A stretch of 61,955 nt of DNA, taken from positions 15,748 to 77,702 of the forward strand of contig DBQM01000056.1 of the NCBI GenBank assembly GCA_002305725.1. Direction: 5' to 3'. Position 1 is the stretch's first letter. Each line of letters opens with the position of its first letter. The position numbers and the translations under genes were made by a program. The notes below the pieces were generated by a model. The model saw only the letters and a list, made by a program, of their open reading frames with translations. It was not told where the DNA came from and made no database searches. Shown piece after piece: positions 17,372 to 24,929 of the stretch. The DNA is from Ruminococcus sp. UBA1394 (GTDB lineage Bacteria > Bacillota > Clostridia > Oscillospirales > Ruminococcaceae).

Positions 17372-18502
17372 ATGGGCAGTTATTACAGAGTCAGGGCAGA
17401 GGTTGACCTTGATAAAATTCACCGTAATCTTGAAAATATCCGCAGAAAAGTTAGAAGTACCGCTAAGATAATGGCGGTTGTCAAGGCGGACGGCTACGGT
17501 CATGGAGCAGTTAAGGTCGCAGAGGCAGTATATGATATAGCCGACGCTTATGCCGTTGCCATATATGAAGAAGGGATAGAACTGAGAGAGGCGGGTATAA
17601 AAAAGCCGGTACTTCTTCTGGGCTACACTTCTCCGGAGGTTTACGAAATTATCCTTGAATATGACCTCACTCCTGCAATATTCACTTACGAATCGGCAGT
17701 CCTGCTGAATGAAACTGCAAGGGAAATGTGTAAAACTGCTGTTATACATATTGCGCTGGACACAGGCATGAGCCGTATCGGATTTATGCCCGAAAAAAAG
17801 AGCATTGAAGAAATTGTTAAAATCAGTCAGCTTTCAAATATAAAAATTGAAGGTATCTTTACACATTTCGCCAAAGCTGACCATGCTGACAAGACTTTTG
17901 CTCTGAATCAGAAAGCAGTCTTTGACAGGTTTTATGAAGACCTGAAATCAGCCGGAATCAGCATACCTGTAAGGCACATTTCAAACAGCGCCGCAATTAT
18001 GGAAATGGACTGCAATTATGAAATGGTACGCTGCGGAATCATTGCGTACGGTCTGTATCCCAGCGGAGAGGTTGACAAAAATCAGCTGGAAATATATCCG
18101 GCAATGGAACTGAAAACCCATGTTTCACATATTAAAGTACTGTCGGCGGGAACAGGAATAGGCTACGGCGGAACATTTGTAACAGAAAAGCCGTCTGTAA
18201 TTGCTACTGTCCCCGTGGGTTATGCTGACGGTTATCCATACGCACTTGCTAACAGGGGATATGTGCTGATACACGGCGCAAGGGCACCGATTGCAGGACG
18301 TGTATGCATGGATCAGTTTATGGCTGACGTGACCGGAATTGAAGATGTAAAAGCAGGTGATGAGGTAGTGCTGTTTGGCGGTCAGGGAGCGGAAAATATA
18401 TCAGTTGAGGAAATCTCTGCTCTTGGTGCGTCATTTAATTATGAGTTTGTATGCGGTATCAGTAAAAGAGTACCGAGAATTTATATTCATGATCTTCCGT
18501 AA
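17372..18502 (+). CDS. alr: Alanine racemase
   Basis: This PLP enzyme interconverts L- and D-alanine, supplying D-alanine for peptidoglycan and, here, probably for the D-amino-acid aminotransferase of the same operon. The PLP lysine is Lys38 in AVVKADGYGHG; the GIGYGG segment carries the conserved tyrosine region, and GRVCMDQFMADVT is the C-terminal signature. Length (376 residues) is standard. I prefer the ATG at 17372, with GGAAG 8 bases upstream, over the TTG at 17369. It is the last gene of the operon and ends in a strong terminator. Confidence 0.95.
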   Translation: MGSYYRVRAEVDLDKIHRNLENIRRKVRSTAKIMAVVKADGYGHGAVKVAEAVYDIADAYAVAIYEEGIELREAGIKKPVLLLGYTSPEVYEIILEYDLTPAIFTYESAVLLNETAREMCKTAVIHIALDTGMSRIGFMPEKKSIEEIVKISQLSNIKIEGIFTHFAKADHADKTFALNQKAVFDRFYEDLKSAGISIPVRHISNSAAIMEMDCNYEMVRCGIIAYGLYPSGEVDKNQLEIYPAMELKTHVSHIKVLSAGTGIGYGGTFVTEKPSVIATVPVGYADGYPYALANRGYVLIHGARAPIAGRVCMDQFMADVTGIEDVKAGDEVVLFGGQGAENISVEEISALGASFNYEFVCGISKRVPRIYIHDLP

Positions 18503-18520
18503 TAATTCATTACTCCAATA

Positions 18521-18556
18521 AGAAAGCTCCCGTTTAAGTGAAAACGGGAGCTTTCT
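18521..18556. terminator. Bidirectional terminator between alr and GH1 gene
   Basis: A 15-bp perfect stem (AGAAAGCTCCCGTTT and its complement) with a loop of about 6 bases, followed by CTTTT, between convergent genes. Confidence 0.92.
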
Positions 18557-18559
18557 CTT

Positions 18560-19915
18560 TTATAAATCTTCTCCGTCTGTGCGGATGATTTCGCCGTAAC
18601 GGTAAGCTGAATCCTTTAAAATGCGCTGCTGTGTCTGATAATCCACATACACAATGCCGAATCTTTCTGAATAACCGTATGCCCACTCAAAGTTATCCAT
18701 GAGTGACCACTGGAAATACCCTCTGATGTCAACACCCTCAAGGTATGCTTTTTTAAGTCCGGAAAGATAACCGTTGAGATAATCAATTCTTTCTGTGTCG
18801 TGTACTCTGCCGTCTGCCGAAACGGTATCACGGCATGATTTTCCGTTTTCGGTAATGTAAATCGGCGTTTTGTACCTGTCATACAGGAACTTTGCGCCCC
18901 AGTAAATGCAGTCGGGAGTTACCGGCCACTGATAAGGCGGTCGGCTGAATCCGCCCGGGTCGCTTATGATTTTAGGACTGCCGCCGTCTGCTGCAACGGT
19001 GTGTCCCCAGTAAATGTTATGGCCGAGAAAGTCGATAGGCTGACTGATAAGCTTCATGTCGGTATCAGTTACTTTCGGCATATGCTCCTCGCATAGTTTC
19101 ATGCCCTGTTCGGGATATTTTCCGAGAAGTATCGGGTCGTTGAACCAGACTGTACTTCCCGGAGCCGCAGCTGCTGACGGTATCTCAAACATTGAGCGCC
19201 TTGCCGCCTCGATATCCTCATTGCTGCTGCCTGCCGGAATGTTCATGTTTCCGCATGGTGCATATCCGATGTTGACCGGCTGCTTTGAAAAGGTCCTCAG
19301 AGCCACGACTGCCGCACCGTGTGCTTTTAAAAGAATGTGTGACGCTTCAAGTGCCTCCGGTGTGGTAATTTTAAGCCCGGGAGCAATAGTGCCATCCTGA
19401 TAGCCGAGTCCGATTATTACCTGCGGTTCATTTATTGTAATAAAGTTTCTGACACGGTCGGAGAAATTTTCAGCAACAACCCTTGCATATTCCGCAAACC
19501 ATTTCACCATTTCCGGATTTCTCCATCCGCCCAGCTTGTCAAGTGCGAGAGGGAGGTCCCAGTGATAAAGGGTAACGTAAGGCTCGATACCGTTTTTCAG
19601 AAGTTCGTCAATGATATTGCTGTAAAACTTTATTCCCTCCGGATTTATTCTGCCTGTACCGTCGGGAAGTATTCTTGCCCAGCTGAGAGAAAAACGATAT
19701 GCTTTCAGACCGATTTCTTTCATAATTGCAATGTCGTCTTTCCACCTGTGATAATGGTCACAGGCAACGTTTCCGTGGTCATTGTTCAGAATTCTTCCGG
19801 GAATACTGCAGAATGTGTCAAAAATGTTCAGTCCTTTGCCGCCCTCATAAGCGCCGCCTTCAATCTGATATGATGAAGTTGCTGCGCCCCATACAAAATC
19901 ACTGCGAAATTTCAT
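18560..19915 (-). CDS. GH1 beta-glucosidase
   Basis: This intracellular glycoside hydrolase (no signal peptide) would split cellobiose and other beta-glucosides to glucose. The 451 residues form a complete GH1 barrel: FVWGAATSSYQIEG near the start, the acid/base Glu163 in TINEPQ and the nucleophile Glu356 in YITENG, ending with the YFQWSLMDNFEWAYGY block. It is transcribed from its own promoter and fits as the last step after the secreted cellulase. A 6-phospho-beta-glucosidase is less likely, since the C-terminal region resembles the non-phosphorylated type, but this is a soft distinction. Confidence 0.92.
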   Translation of the reverse strand: MKFRSDFVWGAATSSYQIEGGAYEGGKGLNIFDTFCSIPGRILNNDHGNVACDHYHRWKDDIAIMKEIGLKAYRFSLSWARILPDGTGRINPEGIKFYSNIIDELLKNGIEPYVTLYHWDLPLALDKLGGWRNPEMVKWFAEYARVVAENFSDRVRNFITINEPQVIIGLGYQDGTIAPGLKITTPEALEASHILLKAHGAAVVALRTFSKQPVNIGYAPCGNMNIPAGSSNEDIEAARRSMFEIPSAAAAPGSTVWFNDPILLGKYPEQGMKLCEEHMPKVTDTDMKLISQPIDFLGHNIYWGHTVAADGGSPKIISDPGGFSRPPYQWPVTPDCIYWGAKFLYDRYKTPIYITENGKSCRDTVSADGRVHDTERIDYLNGYLSGLKKAYLEGVDIRGYFQWSLMDNFEWAYGYSERFGIVYVDYQTQQRILKDSAYRYGEIIRTDGEDL

Positions 19916-19947
19916 AATAGTCTGTTCCTTTCATTTTCTTTTTTTAT

Positions 19948-19976
19948 ATTATAAGGAAAGACAGACGGAAAGTCAA
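19948..19976 (-). promoter_or_regulatory. Predicted sigma-A promoter of the GH1 gene
   Basis: On the minus strand TTGACT and TATAAT with a 17-base spacer, about 33 bp upstream of the start codon. Confidence 0.8.
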
Positions 19977-20039
19977 TATGTAATTATGCATTTCAAGAAA
20001 TTATTATTTTTTTACTAAATAAATGTCAATAATGCAAAA

Positions 20040-20070
20040 GGCTGAGCACTGTTTTAAACAATGCTCAGCC
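20040..20070 (-). terminator. Terminator after the GH26 gene
   Basis: Stem GGCTGAGCA / TGCTCAGCC, followed on the minus strand by TTTTGCATT. Confidence 0.8.
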
Positions 20071-20095
20071 CGAATATTAAAATCGAAAATTGAGT

Positions 20096-22126
20096 TTACT
20101 CAGCTTTACCAAGCTGGTCTTCTGAAACCATCATTGTAACAAAATTCAGAATCATTCCGCTGTCAGCAGTATTTACAATACCGTTTCTTACACAGTCTGA
20201 ATTAGCAATCTGAACGTCAGAAAGCGGATTCTTTTCCGGACTGAGAAGGAACATATTAAGGCTGACAATATCTGATACCATTATTTTGCCGTCAGTATTT
20301 ACATCGCCGTATTTTGAAGCCTCAACACCCTCAGGGACTAAGATTTCCGCTGATTCAGTTGTTGTAGTAGTAACATCAGGCTCGTCATCAGATACAACGG
20401 TTGTAACAGAAGTTGAACTGGGTGTTGTAACGTCTGTTTCTGTAACGTCTGTTACAGTTGTAACTGTTGTAACCTCTGTTTCAATTGCTTCTGTAGTTGT
20501 TACAAGAGGTTCTGTTGTAACAGGCTCAGTAGTTTCCGGCTCTGTTGGATCTGTAGGATCAGTAACTTCCTGTCCCTCATAATTCTTGAGGTCCGGCAGT
20601 TCGTCAAGAGTAATGCAGTAATCACTCTGATACATTTCCTTTAAGTCTTCCGGCTTGTTGAATACAGAGTTTGTAAGGAAGTTGATGCTGTCTGAACCGC
20701 CGTCATACCATGGGCAGAAGTAAAGCCATGCAGCCTTTTCTTCAAGCATATTCTGGAGTGTAGGGATACTGTCGTTTTCAGACATAGCTACCATTTTCTT
20801 GCCGTTGTACTTTTCAACAATGCTGTAGAATGTACCGCTGATAGCGCTGTCGTTGTGTGTGAGAACAGCCTGACCTGTTGACCAGTCTGTGCAGTTATAC
20901 TTGTCATAAGCGATAAGGTCTACATATTCATCACCAGGATACCAGTCAGCTGATGTTTCATAAGCGTAGCTGTTCCATTCCCAGATAAGGTTGTGGCAGT
21001 CAAAATCTTCAGTAATTACCTTGTATGTATAAATCCAGAGATCCTTGTAAGCCTTTGAGCCTTCTCTGCCCCACCAGAACCATGAACCAGTTTCACCGCC
21101 GCCGCCTTCAGCTTCATGGAGCGGACGCCAGATTACAGGAATACCTTCTGCTTCAAGTTTTTTGAATTCTGCGGCGAGAGTTTCAATTGCCTGGAGGTAG
21201 TACTGATTTTCCTTTGTGCCGACTGTTGCAGCCTTTGACGGAGAAAAGTCGGTTTTTTCGCTGTATGTTGTGTTAGCCCAGTCAATCTTTGTACCAATTG
21301 TAAAGCTTGCAAAATCTGTTGGTACATTAAGGTGCCATGATGCAGTTGCAATACCCTTTCTGTTGTTTACCCAGTCGATGATACGGTTTGTTGTACCGTC
21401 ATCATTTCCGAATGCCGGACAGGAGAAATTACCGTAATCAAAGCCTCTGATTGCAGGCAGTTCACCAGTTGTATTCTTGATGTAATCGAATTCATACTCA
21501 AAGTCATGCGGGCCGTAGGCATAAATTTCCTGCTGACCGGAAAGAACGTGACTTCCATAATTGTCGCCGAGATAATTCATAAGCATCTGAGCTGTTTCAG
21601 TTGCCTTAGGGTCACTGAGCTTTCTGTCAAAGGTTGTGATATCCGGCAGAACAGACTTTTCAACCATGAGGTAGTCGAGGTTTGTCCAGCCCCAGCTGCT
21701 CTTGATACCGATTTCATTTTCGCCGGCAGTAAGCTTTGCGGAACAGAGCTTTGTTTCTGCCCATTCCTTTGAAGTACAGCTTATCTGTCCCTGATCCACG
21801 CCGTTTATGTAGAGGTTGTGGTTCTTGTTGCCGTATGGTGCAGAGTAGCAGAGAATAATGTCATACATTCCCGTTTCATCAACAGTAACCTTTACAGATG
21901 CAACTTCACCTGGATTTTCAATGAAAACGAATCCGCCGCCCGAAGCACCGTCCATCCATCTCTCTGATGATTCGTCCGGAACGATTGAATCTGTGTGAGT
22001 TCCGTCCTCAAATTCATACTTTACGCCTGTTTCAGCAACTGCAATCTGTGAAACAATGGAAGTGTTAAACACACAAGCCATTGCCAGCGCTGCTGCACAA
22101 GCCTTGCTGAAGAATTTTTTCTTCAT
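20096..22126 (-). CDS. Secreted CBM35-GH26 mannanase with dockerin
   Basis: This secreted enzyme would hydrolyse beta-mannan in hemicellulose. Domains in order: signal peptide 1-31; CBM35 module about 35-157 (YEFEDGT start, WGWTNLDYLMVE end); GH26 barrel about 163-530 with acid/base Glu338 in RPLHEAEGGG and nucleophile Glu450 in AMSEN; a Thr/Glu/Val-rich linker of about 70 residues; and a dockerin. Its first calcium loop is regular (DVNTDGKIMVSD), while the second (DCVRNGIVNTAD) has Val in place of Asn/Asp at position 3. It is transcribed alone, and its upstream region carries two palindromic operator candidates. Confidence 0.94.
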   Translation of the reverse strand: MKKKFFSKACAAALAMACVFNTSIVSQIAVAETGVKYEFEDGTHTDSIVPDESSERWMDGASGGGFVFIENPGEVASVKVTVDETGMYDIILCYSAPYGNKNHNLYINGVDQGQISCTSKEWAETKLCSAKLTAGENEIGIKSSWGWTNLDYLMVEKSVLPDITTFDRKLSDPKATETAQMLMNYLGDNYGSHVLSGQQEIYAYGPHDFEYEFDYIKNTTGELPAIRGFDYGNFSCPAFGNDDGTTNRIIDWVNNRKGIATASWHLNVPTDFASFTIGTKIDWANTTYSEKTDFSPSKAATVGTKENQYYLQAIETLAAEFKKLEAEGIPVIWRPLHEAEGGGGETGSWFWWGREGSKAYKDLWIYTYKVITEDFDCHNLIWEWNSYAYETSADWYPGDEYVDLIAYDKYNCTDWSTGQAVLTHNDSAISGTFYSIVEKYNGKKMVAMSENDSIPTLQNMLEEKAAWLYFCPWYDGGSDSINFLTNSVFNKPEDLKEMYQSDYCITLDELPDLKNYEGQEVTDPTDPTEPETTEPVTTEPLVTTTEAIETEVTTVTTVTDVTETDVTTPSSTSVTTVVSDDEPDVTTTTTESAEILVPEGVEASKYGDVNTDGKIMVSDIVSLNMFLLSPEKNPLSDVQIANSDCVRNGIVNTADSGMILNFVTMMVSEDQLGKAE

Positions 22127-22148
22127 GATAGTGATTCCTCCTATTAGC

Positions 22149-22160
22149 TTAAACGTTTAA
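22149..22160. promoter_or_regulatory. LacI-type operator candidate in front of GH26 gene
   Basis: Perfect palindrome TTAAACGTTTAA lying between the -10 box and the ribosome site, a repressor position. The central CG and symmetry match LacI-family operators. No LacI gene is in the window. Confidence 0.6.
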
Positions 22161-22180
22161 AATTAGTGTAATCTGTTATA

Positions 22181-22209
22181 ATTATACTATAATAAATCTA
22201 CTGGTGCAA
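22181..22209 (-). promoter_or_regulatory. Predicted promoter of the GH26 gene
   Basis: On the minus strand TTGCAC and TATAAT with a 17-base spacer. The -35 itself is one more copy of the TTGCAC word found in the adjacent inverted repeat. Confidence 0.6.
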
Positions 22210-22213
22210 TGAT

Positions 22214-22236
22214 TTTGTGCAAAATTATTGCACAAA
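22214..22236. promoter_or_regulatory. Inverted repeat operator upstream of GH26 promoter
   Basis: Perfect 9-bp arms TTTGTGCAA / TTGCACAAA with a 5-base spacer, just upstream of the -35. The position fits an activator or a second repressor site. Confidence 0.5.
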
Positions 22237-22261
22237 CTTTTCGCTGATATTTTGTGAATTA

Positions 22262-23308
22262 TTACTGTTTAGTATCTTTCATATCCTTTATAGTTCTTTC
22301 GATTTCGGCGATCATGTCTTGGACATCGTCATTTTCAGTAAGCTCCCAGACAACCTCATAAAAATACTTTGCCATGTCGTAATCAAGGTTCTGCTGGGCG
22401 TGCTGTGCGAGAAAATACGCTGTATCAACAACAAGTGCAGAAGGTCCCGGCTGTATTTTTTCGGCTTTCATAATGTTCATAAGCTGTTCACGGCTGTGTG
22501 CCGGAGGAATACTGCCAAGTCCCATAGAATTTGAAATATATTTCATTTCATTTTCGATAAGCTTGCTGTTATCCATAAAAATGCGGCTCATTTCAAGCAT
22601 GGCAGACGCTTTGTCAAAGTCCCTTTTTTCCGAAAAGTAGTAGCTGTAATTGAAATATCCCTTGCCAAGTTGTTCCTTTGTTACGGCATACTGCATTATC
22701 TTGTCAGTACATTCTCTCAGTTCGTCAGTCTGCTTTATTTTTTTCAGCAGTTCGCAGTACCTTATGTAAATTTCAGGGTCAGTCGGGTTAAGCTCAATTG
22801 CTCTCTGAAAGGCGTCAACAGCCTCAGTATACTTGCTTTTCTGGGTAAGTCCCCAGCCGTAGAGAGAATATACCTCGCTTAAATCGCATGAAACAGGGCG
22901 CACTTCCTTTTCCGGCTGATATATCTGCATATAGAGGGTGTGTTCAACAGGAGTGCCGAAGCTTTTGTATGTAACCTCGTCATCATCCATCCAGGCAAAG
23001 AGATTATCCTTTATAATTTCTCTGAGAATTTCAATTCCGCCGGTGTAATTAAGATTTTCATATCTTTTGCGTACACTTTTAAGCTTTTCATTGACTTCCG
23101 GATTTTTCACCGCAAGATAGCTGTCAATAGTTCTGTGCATATCGTTGTAAGCGCACTCATAAAGCAGTTTTGCAAGCTCTCTGTTTATTTCATCACTGTT
23201 TTCCTCATTTTTATATTTTTCCGACTGGTCTTTGAGAAAAGGACCGTCTTTCTGAGGGTCGCCAGTCAGCTGTTTTTTTATTTCTTCGATTATTGAATCA
23301 GTATTCAT
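22262..23308 (-). CDS. Tetratricopeptide-repeat protein
   Basis: The 348-residue cytosolic protein has at least two TPR motifs at about residues 143-215 (the YSLYGWGLTQKSKYTEAVDA / FQRAIELNPTDPEIYIRYCE pair) and further helical repeats after them. There is no signal peptide, membrane segment or enzyme motif. TPRs bind partner proteins or peptides. GGAG lies about 11 bases before the ATG. It has its own strong promoter and no operon partner. I cannot assign a function. Confidence 0.8.
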   Translation of the reverse strand: MNTDSIIEEIKKQLTGDPQKDGPFLKDQSEKYKNEENSDEINRELAKLLYECAYNDMHRTIDSYLAVKNPEVNEKLKSVRKRYENLNYTGGIEILREIIKDNLFAWMDDDEVTYKSFGTPVEHTLYMQIYQPEKEVRPVSCDLSEVYSLYGWGLTQKSKYTEAVDAFQRAIELNPTDPEIYIRYCELLKKIKQTDELRECTDKIMQYAVTKEQLGKGYFNYSYYFSEKRDFDKASAMLEMSRIFMDNSKLIENEMKYISNSMGLGSIPPAHSREQLMNIMKAEKIQPGPSALVVDTAYFLAQHAQQNLDYDMAKYFYEVVWELTENDDVQDMIAEIERTIKDMKDTKQ

Positions 23309-23346
23309 CTGGTAAAATCTCCATTCTAAGCATACTATTTAAAATA

Positions 23347-23375
23347 ATTATACATAAATTTATACAATTTGTCAA
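23347..23375 (-). promoter_or_regulatory. Predicted sigma-A promoter of the TPR gene
   Basis: On the minus strand TTGACA and TATAAT with a 17-base spacer. Confidence 0.8.
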
Positions 23376-23415
23376 GCTTATCTGCCATTGTTTTTATTAA
23401 AAACAAACATAAAAA

Positions 23416-23440
23416 GGCTGACGCATTTTGTGCATCAGCC
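23416..23440 (-). terminator. Terminator after pyruvate kinase
   Basis: Stem GGCTGACGCA / TGCATCAGCC with one G-T pair, followed on the minus strand by TTTTTATG. Confidence 0.85.
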
Positions 23441-23459
23441 CTCAGTCTATTGTATACTA

Positions 23460-24881
23460 TTACTGAACGGTATCAACCTTCATAAGATTAGTAGTACCTG
23501 ACATTCCCAGCGGAACGCCTGCTGTAATTACAACCTTATCTCCCGGTTCAACAAATCCCTTTGCCTTTGCGGCGTCGACAGCGTGTTCAAAAAGGTCGTC
23601 CGTATTGGTTTCCTCGCTTATTACCAGCGGAGTAACACCCCATGACATATTCATCTGACGGCATACTGTTTCATCAGTTGTACAGCTGATAATAGGGCAG
23701 AGCGGACGGTATTTTGAAATAAGTCTTGCAGTACTTCCGCCCTTTGTGACTGTGATTATCGCCTTTACGTCAAGGTCATGCGCCGTTGTAACTGAAGCGT
23801 GTGAAATAGCATTGGCAATGTTAGGATTGCAGTCAGTTCCTCTTTTCTGGAATCTTGCCTTGTAGTCGATGTTCTTTTCTGTGGTTTCCGCAATAAGCGC
23901 CATTGTGCTTACTGCTTCAACAGGATATTCACCGGCGGCTGTTTCGCCCGAAAGCATGATAGCGCTTGTGCCGTCATAAATAGCGTTTGCAACGTCAGTT
24001 ATTTCAGCACGGGTAGGTCTTGGATTTGAAATCATTGACTCCAGCATCTGAGTTGCAGTAATGACCTGCTTTCCAGCGTTATATCCCTTGTGGATAAGTT
24101 CTTTCTGGATTGCCGGTATCTGTTCAAACGGTATTTCAACACCCATATCGCCTCTTGCGACCATGATACCGTCTGCCGCTTCAAGAATCTCGTCGATGTT
24201 TTCAACACCCTCAAGGTTTTCGATTTTAGCGATAATTCTTACATTAAACCAGCCAAGACTCTGAGTGTATCTTCTCAGATAGTTGATGTCAGCCGCTGTT
24301 CTGACAAAGCTTGCGGCGATAAAGTCATACTTCATTTTTGCACCGAATTCAAGGTCGCTCATATCTGCGTCGCTTAAATAAGGCATTGAAAGCTTGACGC
24401 CCGGAACATTGATGCCCTTGTTGTTTGAAAGCTTTCCTCCGTGAATGACACGGCAGACTATCTCAGTTGCAGTAACCTTTTCAGCAAGCAGTTCGATAAC
24501 ACCGTCATTGATAAGTATGCGTGTACCGACTGAAACGTCCTCCGGCAGCTTTTTGAATGTTACGCTGCCTATCTTGTCTGTGCAGAGGCAGTCCTCAGTA
24601 GTAAGCGTGTAGATGTCTCCGCTTTTGATTTCGACCGGCTTGTCGTCAACGAATCTTCCAAGTCTGACCTCAGGTCCCTTGGTGTCCATCATTGCGGCAA
24701 TGGGGAGATTCAGTTTCGCCGCCACTCGTCTTACCATTTCAAGACATTCCTGGTGATAAGCGTAGTCACCGTGAGAGAAGTTGAAACGGGCAACATTCAT
24801 GCCGTGTTCCATGAGCTTTTTAAGCATTTCTTCCGTTTTTGTTGCCGGACCGATTGTGCAGACAATTTTGGTCTTTCTCAT
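23460..24881 (-). CDS. pyk: Pyruvate kinase
   Basis: This glycolytic enzyme transfers phosphate from phosphoenolpyruvate to ADP. The 473 residues have the standard domains: TKIVCTIGPAT at the start, NFSHGDYAYH, MDTKGPEVR, the catalytic IAKIENLEGVENIDEI and ARGDMGVEIP blocks, and the MLSGETAAGEYP segment, then a C-terminal domain. It lacks the extra C-terminal PEP-utiliser domain found in some Bacilli. GGAGGA precedes the ATG. It is the last gene of an apparent minus-strand run starting with the sugar transferase, with a 48-bp gap to the gene before it and no terminator between. Confidence 0.96.
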   Translation of the reverse strand: MRKTKIVCTIGPATKTEEMLKKLMEHGMNVARFNFSHGDYAYHQECLEMVRRVAAKLNLPIAAMMDTKGPEVRLGRFVDDKPVEIKSGDIYTLTTEDCLCTDKIGSVTFKKLPEDVSVGTRILINDGVIELLAEKVTATEIVCRVIHGGKLSNNKGINVPGVKLSMPYLSDADMSDLEFGAKMKYDFIAASFVRTAADINYLRRYTQSLGWFNVRIIAKIENLEGVENIDEILEAADGIMVARGDMGVEIPFEQIPAIQKELIHKGYNAGKQVITATQMLESMISNPRPTRAEITDVANAIYDGTSAIMLSGETAAGEYPVEAVSTMALIAETTEKNIDYKARFQKRGTDCNPNIANAISHASVTTAHDLDVKAIITVTKGGSTARLISKYRPLCPIISCTTDETVCRQMNMSWGVTPLVISEETNTDDLFEHAVDAAKAKGFVEPGDKVVITAGVPLGMSGTTNLMKVDTVQ

Positions 24882-24929
24882 ACATTTTCCTCCTGAAATA
24901 ATGTTTTTTTTTCCCTTTGCTGCTGTTTC

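Noticed and set aside
20286..20582. 98-aa Val/Ser-rich open frame on the plus strand
   Set aside because: It is the complement of the Thr/Glu-rich linker of the GH26 protein.
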